A DNA stretch of 64,000 nucleotides, from assembly GCF_025631005.1 (NCBI RefSeq), contig NZ_JAOTPL010000003.1:1-64000 (forward strand), given 5' to 3'. Under the pieces are notes generated by a model. It did no database searches, had not been told where the DNA came from, and saw only the letters and a program-made list of their open reading frames with translations. The position numbers and the translations under genes are program-made. Shown piece by piece: positions 45,306 to 52,482 of this stretch. The number at the start of each line of letters is the position of its first letter. Position 1 is the first letter of the stretch. This stretch comes from Haoranjiania flava. Its GTDB lineage: Bacteria; Bacteroidota; Bacteroidia; Chitinophagales; Chitinophagaceae.

Positions 45306-46139
45306 ATGAAAAGAAACCTGGCTATACTTTGTTTAATTGCTGCTACGGCTTTATCTGCATTACAGGTGGCCCAAAAAGACAGCATTCCTGCTGCCGACCT
45401 ATTGGAAGCCGCTAATTTCTGCGGCATGAAAAATACTGCTTTTTCTGACGGAGAATCACTGACCATTAAAGTGTATTATTCCGCATTGGGCATTTATGTA
45501 CAGGCCGGCACACTCACACTTACTACCAACCAGACTACCCTCAACGGAAAGCCTGTATACCACGCAAAAGCGTATGGCAGAACACTCTCAAGTTACGACT
45601 GGATATTCAAGGTAAGAGATTCCTACGAAACTTATATGACCACAACTGACCTGCAATCACAGAAATTTGTAAGAAGCGTACAGGAGGGGAAATATACAAG
45701 CAACGAAAATTACACATTCAACAATACAGCCAATACAGTAACCTCTTCCAATAAAACAATTAAAGTGCCCGACTGCACGCTCGATGTGGTAGCTGCCGTT
45801 TACAATGCACGCAATATCGATTACGCAAAATACAGCGCCGGCCAGAAGATCCCTTTCACCATTGTCATAGATGAGAAAGTGCATAACCTGTACATCCGCT
45901 ATGCAGGTAAAGAAACTGTTTCTACCAAATTTGGGAAATTTAAGGCCATTAAGGTAAAGCCCCTGCTGGTAAAAGGCAATACATTTTCAGGAGGTGAAAA
46001 AATGACTATCTGGTTCAGCGACGACGGCAACCGTGTGCCCCTGAGGATTGAGAGCGCTTTATCTGTAGGCAGCGTAAAAGCCGACCTGATGGGTTACAGC
46101 AACCTTCGCTACAAGGATCTGAACTCCCGGGTTAACTAG
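45306..46139 (+). CDS. DUF3108 domain-containing secreted protein
   Basis: From the ATG at 45306 (277 residues) a signal sequence (KRNLAILCLIAATALSALQ) precedes a DUF3108 beta-rich domain. Conserved pieces are GESLTIKVYYSALGIYVQAG, SSYDWIFKVRDSYETYM and the C-terminal MTIWFSDDGNRVPLRIES. The family is periplasmic with unknown function. Its 3' end overlaps the convergent acyl-CoA ligase by 8 bp. The frame extends upstream to 45252 but only as unstructured lysine-rich sequence. Confidence 0.9.
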   Translation: MKRNLAILCLIAATALSALQVAQKDSIPAADLLEAANFCGMKNTAFSDGESLTIKVYYSALGIYVQAGTLTLTTNQTTLNGKPVYHAKAYGRTLSSYDWIFKVRDSYETYMTTTDLQSQKFVRSVQEGKYTSNENYTFNNTANTVTSSNKTIKVPDCTLDVVAAVYNARNIDYAKYSAGQKIPFTIVIDEKVHNLYIRYAGKETVSTKFGKFKAIKVKPLLVKGNTFSGGEKMTIWFSDDGNRVPLRIESALSVGSVKADLMGYSNLRYKDLNSRVN

Positions 46140-47928
46140 CGTAGATCTCTTCAATTTCTTTTTTGTACTTATCCATAATAATTTTTCTCCTGAGGCTGAG
46201 TTTGGGAGACAATTCACCCGTATCCACACCCCACTCCGCCGTGAGCAGCTTGTATTTTTTTATCTGCTCTACCTTGTTGAAGTTTTTGTTGGCTTTCGTA
46301 ATTATTTTGGTATAAGCGTTGATAATGTCCTTATCTTTAATGGCATCTTCATTAGTAGTGTAAGTAAGCCCTTTGTGCAGCATATAAGATTTAAGGTTCT
46401 CAAAGGCAGGCACAATCAGCGCCCCCACAAACTTTTCACCTTCACCTACCACTATGGCCTGTTCTATCAGCGCGCTTTCTTTCAGTTTGTTTTCTATAGG
46501 TTGCGGGGCCACGTATTTACCGCCGCTGGTTTTAAATATCTCTTTCTTACGATCCGTAATTTTTAAGTATTTATCTTCTACCCATATGCCAATGTCGCCG
46601 GTATGCAGCCACCCGTCTATGATCGTCTCGGCAGTAAGTTCGGGATTTTTATAATAGCCCATCATTACGCACGGGCCTTTTACACAGATCTCTCCGTCTT
46701 CACCCAGCTTTACTTTCTGACCGCCGAAGGGCACGCCCACTGTGCCAAACCTCATTTCATTATCAACTCTCCTGTTTGCCGAAATTACCGGGCTGTTTTC
46801 TGTAGGCCCGTAGCCTTCATATACAGGAATTTTTGCCGCGTGGAATATACGCAAAAGCCGCTCCTGGCATGCAGCGCCGCCGGCGATAATAAATTTTAAA
46901 TTATTGCCCAAAGCCTTTCTCCATTTGGAATAGACAAGCTTATCTGCAATGCGCAGTTGCAACTTGTAGAGCTTTCCCGGCTTCTTCACGTTATCGTATT
47001 TCTGGGCAAGGCCTATAGACCAAAAGAATATTTTTTTCTTAATGCCTTTCAGGTTGTGGCCGCTGGCCATGATTTTGTTGAATACTTTTTCAAGCAAGCG
47101 AGGTACGGTAGTAAATACGTCGGGCTTTACTTCTTTCAGGTAATCGCCGATCCGGGAAATATCAGTTACATAGTAAATACTTACACCGCTGATCATGTAA
47201 AAATAATTGGCTACGCGCTCAAAAATATGGTTGAGTGGCAGAAAGCTTAGCGCTTTGTATTCCGGTGCATCCGGAAACGGCAGATCTTGTTTATCGATCA
47301 GCAGGTTGGATATAATATTGCTGTGCGAAAGCATCACGCCCTTTGGAAGGCCCGTGGTGCCTGATGTATAGATGATGGTAGCAATTCTTTCGGAGGTTAT
47401 GGATGCCTTGGTTTCTTCTACCTTTTGTGAAATTTCAGGAGTCAGGTCTACCAGTAATTCTGTCCAGTGTTTGGCCCTCGTTTTACTGAAAGTATATACG
47501 TTTTGCACGGTAGTAACTTCAGAAATGGCAGTATCAAATCGGTCCAGCATTTCTTCATCATCAATAAATACCAGTTTTGCCCCGGACTCCTGCAGGATAA
47601 AATTCAGCTCTGTAGGATTTGTTGTAGGGTAAACGGGCACGATAACTGCGCCTATTTGCTGCACGGCCAGGTCTAGTATGATCCATTCCGGCCTGTTGTT
47701 GCTGATGACTACAACTTTATCAACACCTTCGGGCGTATTGTCTTTAAAGCCGATATCCGATTGCGATAAGCCCGCGCTTAATTTTGCCGCAGTTTCCTTC
47801 ACCTCACGGGTGCTGTAGTACCGCCATTTATTTTTTTCCTTAAGGCAAAGCATATCATCTTTCGGAAATTTTTGTAGCTGTATATCTACAATATCGAAAA
47901 GACGAGCCGGCGCAGACAGTTTCTCCAT
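46132..47928 (-). CDS. long-chain fatty acid-CoA ligase (AMP-forming)
   Basis: Adenylate-forming enzyme activating fatty acids with ATP and CoA. P-loop TIIYTSGTTGLPKGVMLSH (about 185-203), the YEGYGPTENSP motif, TGDIGIWVEDKYLKITDRKK hinge region and the GGKYVAPQPIENKL motif. The 598-residue length and layout match FadD15-type long-chain ligases. It serves beta-oxidation or lipid remodelling. It converges with the DUF3108 gene. Confidence 0.95.
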   Translation of the reverse strand: MEKLSAPARLFDIVDIQLQKFPKDDMLCLKEKNKWRYYSTREVKETAAKLSAGLSQSDIGFKDNTPEGVDKVVVISNNRPEWIILDLAVQQIGAVIVPVYPTTNPTELNFILQESGAKLVFIDDEEMLDRFDTAISEVTTVQNVYTFSKTRAKHWTELLVDLTPEISQKVEETKASITSERIATIIYTSGTTGLPKGVMLSHSNIISNLLIDKQDLPFPDAPEYKALSFLPLNHIFERVANYFYMISGVSIYYVTDISRIGDYLKEVKPDVFTTVPRLLEKVFNKIMASGHNLKGIKKKIFFWSIGLAQKYDNVKKPGKLYKLQLRIADKLVYSKWRKALGNNLKFIIAGGAACQERLLRIFHAAKIPVYEGYGPTENSPVISANRRVDNEMRFGTVGVPFGGQKVKLGEDGEICVKGPCVMMGYYKNPELTAETIIDGWLHTGDIGIWVEDKYLKITDRKKEIFKTSGGKYVAPQPIENKLKESALIEQAIVVGEGEKFVGALIVPAFENLKSYMLHKGLTYTTNEDAIKDKDIINAYTKIITKANKNFNKVEQIKKYKLLTAEWGVDTGELSPKLSLRRKIIMDKYKKEIEEIYAS

Positions 47929-48047
47929 CAGGTTTAATAGGTTGTTTTACAGTTATATAGGTTGATATATCTGACCAAATATACAATTTATTTATTTTGT
48001 TTTTTAAAATAAAATCAATAGCGTAAATTTGCCTTTCCATAAAAGTA

Positions 48048-48131
48048 GCGGAGGTGGCGAAACTGGTAGACGCACTACTTTGAGGTGGTAGCGCCCGAAA
48101 GGGTGTGGGAGTTCGAATCTCCTCCTCCGCA
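48048..48131 (+). tRNA. tRNA-Leu (anticodon GAG)
   Basis: Class II tRNA with acceptor stem GCGGAGG / CCTCCGC, D-arm TGGCGAAACTGGTAGACGCA, anticodon stem-loop CTACT-TTGAGGT-GGTAG giving GAG at 48082-48084, a long variable arm (GCGCCCGAAAGGGTGT) and T-loop GTTCGAATC. CCA is not encoded; ACC follows. A second leucine tRNA lies 32 bp downstream. Confidence 0.96.
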
Positions 48132-48163
48132 CCCTGCTTTTATGCTCTTATACAATTTTTTAT

Positions 48164-48245
48164 GCGGAGGTGGCGAAATGGTAGACGCGCTACATTCAGG
48201 ATGTAGTGTCCTCAGGACATGGGAGTTCGAGTCTCCTCCTCCGCA
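48164..48245 (+). tRNA. tRNA-Leu (anticodon CAG)
   Basis: Same acceptor stem (GCGGAGG / CCTCCGC). The anticodon arm CTACA-TTCAGGA-TGTAG gives CAG at 48197-48199. Variable arm TGTCCTCAGGACA and T-loop GTTCGAGTC follow. It is a tandem duplicate of the preceding tRNA with a changed anticodon, and they are probably cotranscribed. Confidence 0.96.
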
Positions 48246-48304
48246 CTTTCTTTCCCGATTCATTTATCAACAGCACCTGTTTAGTAACTTCATAAAAAAT
48301 TACT

Positions 48305-49336
48305 ATGAACTTTTACCGCACTTTTTTCCCTCGTCGTTGCCTGCTTAAAAATGCTATACTCTTGTTTGCAGGGCTGCTGCTTACCGTACATATTTTTGCA
48401 CAGAAAAAATACGTGATGGTGATTCACGGTGGCGCAGGTACTATTCTTAAAGAAAAAATGTCGCCGCAGGTTGAAAAATTATATACAGATAAATTACAAG
48501 AAGCAATCCTTGCGGGTTACGCTCAGTTGCAAGCCGGCAAAACCAGTGTTGATGCGGTTTCCGCAGCTATAGTAATCTTAGAAGACAGCCCTTTGTTCAA
48601 TGCGGGTAAAGGCGCCGTGTTTACACATGATGGTAAAAATGAATTGGATGCTTCTGTAATGTACGGTAAAGACAAGACAGCCGGAGCAGTGGCCGGCGTA
48701 CATACTATAAAAAATCCTATCAAAGCAGCCATAGCAGTTATGCAGCGATCAGACCATGTGATGCTGAGCGGTACAGGCGCTGAAAAATTTGCAGCAGCAA
48801 AAGGGTTGCAAATTGTGAAGCCGGATTATTTTCGTACAGAAAAAACCTGGAATGCTTTACAGCGTGTGCTAAAAGCAGAGCGCGAAAAGAAAATAACCCA
48901 TCAGCAACTGCAACCACCGGCAGACAATAAGTTTGGCACTGTGGGCGCCGTTGCCATAGACAAACACGGCAATATTACAGCAGGTACTTCCACCGGCGGC
49001 ATGACCAACAAAAGGTACGGCAGAATCGGCGATAGCCCGATAATCGGCGCAGGCACGTATGCCAATGAACAGGTAGGTATTTCCTGCACGGGCTGGGGAG
49101 AGTTTTTTATACGCTCAACTGCTGCACGTACAGTGGCAGCTAAAATGCAATACCAAGACAAGCGTGTACAGGCTGCAGCCCGGGAAGTGATAGACGAGAT
49201 CGGAGCTATGGGCGGAGATGGAGGTATGATTGCTTTAGACAAAGACGGTAATATGGCTATGCCATTTAATACCGCGGGTATGTACAGGGCAGCTATCACA
49301 GAAAACGGTGAGGTGGAAATAAATATTTACAAATAA
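48305..49336 (+). CDS. isoaspartyl peptidase/L-asparaginase (Ntn hydrolase)
   Basis: Secreted type III asparaginase, made as a proenzyme that cleaves itself. Signal peptide to about residue 32 (TVHIFAQ); IHGGAG near 40-45; the NAGKGAVF block near 99-106. The autocleavage/nucleophile Thr212 lies in GTVGAVAID, followed by TSTGGMTNKRYGRIGDSPIIGAGTYA. It removes isoAsp dipeptides or asparagine in the periplasm. The upstream tRNA-Leu pair is on the same strand. Confidence 0.95.
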   Translation: MNFYRTFFPRRCLLKNAILLFAGLLLTVHIFAQKKYVMVIHGGAGTILKEKMSPQVEKLYTDKLQEAILAGYAQLQAGKTSVDAVSAAIVILEDSPLFNAGKGAVFTHDGKNELDASVMYGKDKTAGAVAGVHTIKNPIKAAIAVMQRSDHVMLSGTGAEKFAAAKGLQIVKPDYFRTEKTWNALQRVLKAEREKKITHQQLQPPADNKFGTVGAVAIDKHGNITAGTSTGGMTNKRYGRIGDSPIIGAGTYANEQVGISCTGWGEFFIRSTAARTVAAKMQYQDKRVQAAAREVIDEIGAMGGDGGMIALDKDGNMAMPFNTAGMYRAAITENGEVEINIYK

Positions 49337-49340
49337 AAAA

Positions 49341-49370
49341 AACGGCTATTTACTAAGGTAAATAACCGTT
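49341..49370 (-). terminator. candidate rho-independent terminator
   Basis: Inverted repeat AACGGCTATTTAC / GTAAATAACCGTT (one or two mismatches) with AAAAAA to the left on plus, i.e. a U-tract on minus. It suits the small secreted-protein gene ending at 49393, and also sits 5 bp after the convergent peptidase gene. Confidence 0.65.
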
Positions 49371-49392
49371 TCCGACAGGAAATGAAGAATAT

Positions 49393-49617
49393 TTATTCTT
49401 CAACTTCTTCTGTTGTTACTGGTAAAGCCTGTGTTGTGTCAATGGGTGTCACTGTTGTGTCGGGAATTAGGCCTGTTGTATCAGGAGCCTCTTCTACAGG
49501 GATAATTGTATCTGTTACCATCATGTTGTTGTTATGATCTGTGTAATTTTCTCCCGCGAAGGCAAATCCGGCCGTCAATAAGCACCCTGCCAATAATAAT
49601 TTAAATGTCTTTTTCAT
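49393..49617 (-). CDS. small secreted acidic protein
   Basis: A 74-residue protein from the ATG at 49617: a signal peptide KKTFKLLLAGCLLTAGFAFA and a short Thr/Pro/Asp/Glu-rich remainder with repeated PDTT, ending TTEEVEE. Low complexity prevents family assignment. The leader is A-rich with GGAAAAACG just before the ATG. An upstream in-frame start at 49665 would precede the signal peptide and is not used. Confidence 0.7.
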   Translation of the reverse strand: MKKTFKLLLAGCLLTAGFAFAGENYTDHNNNMMVTDTIIPVEEAPDTTGLIPDTTVTPIDTTQALPVTTEEVEE

Positions 49618-49817
49618 CGTTTTTCCTTTTTGTTTACTTAGATGCTTTTGATCTGTCAGCAGCATCTGCGTTTTAAATTTGTTTCTACTTTGCTATAAGG
49701 CAAAGCAGCCTGTCTACCTTAATTAGACGCACCCTGAAAGTAATACTGACAGCTGTTTTTAAAGTTTGAGATAAGTTTATAAGCTTTATTTAAAAATTAG
49801 ACTTAATGCAAAAGAAA

Positions 49818-50318
49818 CTAAAACTTACTGATCTGTTTTTTAAGCTGCAATTTGGCGCGATGCATGATTTGCCAGTAATTTTGCATAGATATGTCAAATT
49901 CTTCGCATATTTGCTCTGGAGATTTACCATGATAGTGCTTAGCTACCACAATTCTTCGCCATTGCCTTGGCAGCGAGGCCAGCGCCCGCTTCAGACAGCG
50001 CAGGAAATCATGGTTGTCTAAGAGGTGTGCCTCTTGGGTATCAATATCATCTTCCACATTTTCCTGAAGTATATACTTATTCCCGGCCCTGTAACTGTCA
50101 ATTATTTTTCTTTTTAAAATAGAATACAGCCATGTTTTCGGAGCGCTGAGATTTTTAAAGGAATCTAATGATTGAATGGCAGCTATGAAAGTTTCCTGCA
50201 CCAGGTCTTTAGCCTGAGATGTACAATTGGTCTGCTTTACAGCGAATGCATACAGCTCATCGTAGTACTGCTTAAACCAGGTGTCAATGCTATTTTCTGC
50301 CTGTAAAGTTTTTTTCAT
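49818..50318 (-). CDS. ECF-type sigma-70 family RNA polymerase sigma factor
   Basis: A 166-residue alternative sigma factor. Region 2: FKQYYDELYAFAVKQ with AKDLVQETFIAAIQSLDSF and TWLYSILKRKIIDSYR. Region 4: LASLPRQWRRIVVAKHYHG, then SPEQICEEFDISMQNYWQIMHRAKLQLKK. No anti-sigma gene is adjacent, although many ECF factors have one. The ATG sits in the context ATATACACATGAAAAAAAC directly after hairpin array C, the same context as for the LuxR and Sel1 genes. Confidence 0.94.
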   Translation of the reverse strand: MKKTLQAENSIDTWFKQYYDELYAFAVKQTNCTSQAKDLVQETFIAAIQSLDSFKNLSAPKTWLYSILKRKIIDSYRAGNKYILQENVEDDIDTQEAHLLDNHDFLRCLKRALASLPRQWRRIVVAKHYHGKSPEQICEEFDISMQNYWQIMHRAKLQLKKQISKF

Positions 50319-50860
50319 GTGTATATTTTTTAGTTCGCCGCTTTGCGGCTGTTTTTAATGGTCACATGGAATAGCCTTCATTCATTCGCGGTTGGTATGC
50401 AACCTTGCTTATGGCTATTTCATGTGTGTATAGTTATTTGTTTTTCAGTTGTCACATAGAATAGCCATTTTTTAGATTCCATATTCATTCGCGGTGGTAT
50501 AGATTCTTGATCTTTATGGCTATTTCATGTGTATTATTTTAGTGCGCCGCTTTGCGGCTGTTTTTAATGGTCACATGGAATAACCTTTATTCATCCGCGG
50601 TTGGTATGCAACTTTGCTTATGGCTATTTCATGTGTTAATATTTAATTTTTTCTGTTTGTCACATGGAATAACCAAAACCTTAATCTTTATTATCATCCT
50701 CGGTTGGTATAGATTCCTAATCTTTATGGTTATTTCATGTGTGTATATTATTTATTTTTCCAGTTCTCACAGATCTTTTAGATTGAATACGCATATGTCG
50801 GCTGGTATAGATACTTAATACTGTATGATGATTTTATGTGTTATTTATGTTTTTAATGAC
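50319..50860 (-). repeat. hairpin/mini-ORF repeat array C (4 intact units plus 1 decayed)
   Basis: Largest array, upstream of the sigma factor gene, minus-sense. Units C1 50363-50426 (short), C2 50453-50531 (long), C3 50572-50635 (short) and C4 50661-50741 (long) alternate; C5 (about 50766-50840) is degenerate. ATG-AAA-TAR openings lie at 50423 (C1), 50528 (C2), 50632 (C3) and 50738 (C4), read downwards. The hairpin-to-next-ATG distance is 28 (C4 to C3), 43 (C3 to C2), 29 (C2 to C1) and 44 nt (C1 to the gene). The longer leaders contain GCCGCAAAGCGGC. Confidence 0.85.
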
Positions 50861-51104
50861 TCCCGTAGTTATCGGGAAGCGCCAAATAATCATACCTGTA
50901 TATGCAGTATGCCTTACGATTCATAAACAAGCATTTAATTGAAACATATAGCAGAATAAGCTTTTTGGTAAGCTTCTCTCCGGGAAATTTTTTATAGTTT
51001 TTCTTTAATAAGCATATGCAATATAGCCACATTAGCATACGGTAAAAGGTTATTAACAAAAAAATACAACCAACCATTCAAATTTTATAAAGAAAAATAA
51101 AATA

Positions 51105-51119
51105 CCGCACCCCGTGCGG
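51105..51119. repeat. short perfect inverted repeat
   Basis: CCGCAC-CCC-GTGCGG, in the leader of the DUF2130 gene about 50 nt before its ATG. The AT-rich flank on the left would make it a terminator for minus-strand transcripts, but no minus gene ends there. It may affect leader structure instead. Confidence 0.4.
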
Positions 51120-51170
51120 CTCGCTAATTTATTTAGCAAAAATTGATTTAATTTGCAGCAAAGAAAAGTT

Positions 51171-52463
51171 ATGCCTAAAAAAATAAAATGTCCAACCTGC
51201 GCTTTTGAATTTCCCCTGGAAGATGCACTCAAAGATGAAGTGAAGGACCTGCTGGAAAAAGAAAAGCAAACTTACCGCGAGGAAATGATGAAGTTTAAAC
51301 AAAGAAAAGAAGAAGAGTTTAAGCAAAAGGAAAAAGCATACCGCGACATGGAAGAGGCATTGAAAAAGCAGGCTGAAAAACAGCAGGAATCTTTTGAAAA
51401 AATGTTGAAAGAGGAGCTTACTAAACAACAGGAAAAACAGCGTGAAGAACTGCGTAAAGAGTTCTTTGCCGACTATGAGCATAAAATAAAAATGCTGGAA
51501 GTCACAGCCAGAGAACAGGAAGAAAAGCTGAAAGAATCGCGCAAGAAAGAGCTGGATTTTTTGCATAAAGAAAAAGCTTTAAAAATAAAAGAAGCAGAAC
51601 TGGAACTCTTGGTACAGCGTCAGTTGCTGCAGGAGCGCGAGCTGCTGAAAGAACAGTTGCAAAAAGAAGAACTGGAAAAAAACGCGCTGAAAGACGAGCA
51701 GCACAATCTGCAGATAAAAGAACTAAAAAAACAGCTGGAAGACCAGAAAAAACTGGCTGAAGAAATGAAACGTAAGGCCGAGCAGGGCAGCATGCAATTA
51801 CAGGGCGAAGTGCAGGAGCTGGAGCTGGAAGAAATATTACGCACCACATTCCCCTTTGACCGAGTGGAAGAAATTGGCAAAGGAGTTGTAGGCGCAGACT
51901 GTGTGCTGGTTGTGCGCAACCAATTTGGCCAGGAAGCGGGTAAAATTATTTTTGAAAGCAAGCGCACCAAGGCGTTTGCCAATGAATGGGTAGAGAAACT
52001 GAAAGCCGACATGCGCAGCCTGAATGCTGATATTGGTTTGATAGTTACACAGGTCTTACCCAAAGATATGGAGCGTTTCGGCGAGCGCGATGGTGTGTAT
52101 ATCTGCACGTTTGCAGAAGTGCGCAGCGTGGTTTTATTGCTGCGCAGCGGCATACTGAAAGTGGCAGATGCACGCAAAAGCCAAGAAAATAAGGGCGATA
52201 AGATGGTGATGCTTTACGACTATCTTACAGGCAATGAGTTTGTACAGCAATGGAAAGCTATTCGCGAAGGCTTTATGGCCATGAAAATAAATATCCAGAA
52301 AGAGCGCGATGCCATGGAACGGATCTGGAAACAACGCGAAAAACAATTAGAAAAAGTACTGCTCAATGCTACCCACATCCGCGGATCAATAGAAGGTATT
52401 GCGGGCTCAGATACAGTAGACATGCGCCTGCTGGAAGATGCAGATGAATTGTTCCTGGAATAA
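51171..52463 (+). CDS. DUF2130 domain-containing protein
   Basis: A 430-residue protein: an N-terminal zinc-ribbon-like CPTC (7-10), a long charged coiled coil (about 25-215, Glu/Lys/Gln-rich), then the DUF2130 domain (about 225-400) with LELEEILRTTFPFDRVEEIGKG-type start, IFESKRTKAFANEWVEKLK and MERFGERDGVYICTF. The domain has a restriction-endonuclease-like look (ESKRT) but its function is unproven. The ATG at 51171 (ATGCCTAAAAAA) is chosen over an upstream frame start. Confidence 0.92.
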   Translation: MPKKIKCPTCAFEFPLEDALKDEVKDLLEKEKQTYREEMMKFKQRKEEEFKQKEKAYRDMEEALKKQAEKQQESFEKMLKEELTKQQEKQREELRKEFFADYEHKIKMLEVTAREQEEKLKESRKKELDFLHKEKALKIKEAELELLVQRQLLQERELLKEQLQKEELEKNALKDEQHNLQIKELKKQLEDQKKLAEEMKRKAEQGSMQLQGEVQELELEEILRTTFPFDRVEEIGKGVVGADCVLVVRNQFGQEAGKIIFESKRTKAFANEWVEKLKADMRSLNADIGLIVTQVLPKDMERFGERDGVYICTFAEVRSVVLLLRSGILKVADARKSQENKGDKMVMLYDYLTGNEFVQQWKAIREGFMAMKINIQKERDAMERIWKQREKQLEKVLLNATHIRGSIEGIAGSDTVDMRLLEDADELFLE

Positions 52464-52482
52464 GCCTGAGGAGGAAACAGCC

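Noticed and set aside
50363..50741. Array C as a CRISPR array
   Set aside because: Units are long hairpins of two kinds with near-constant leaders, not short identical repeats with unique spacers, and no cas gene is present.
50853..51077. 74-codon minus frame in the gap before DUF2130
   Set aside because: Hydrophobic but with no leader, homology or conserved motif; AT-rich non-coding DNA readily gives such frames.
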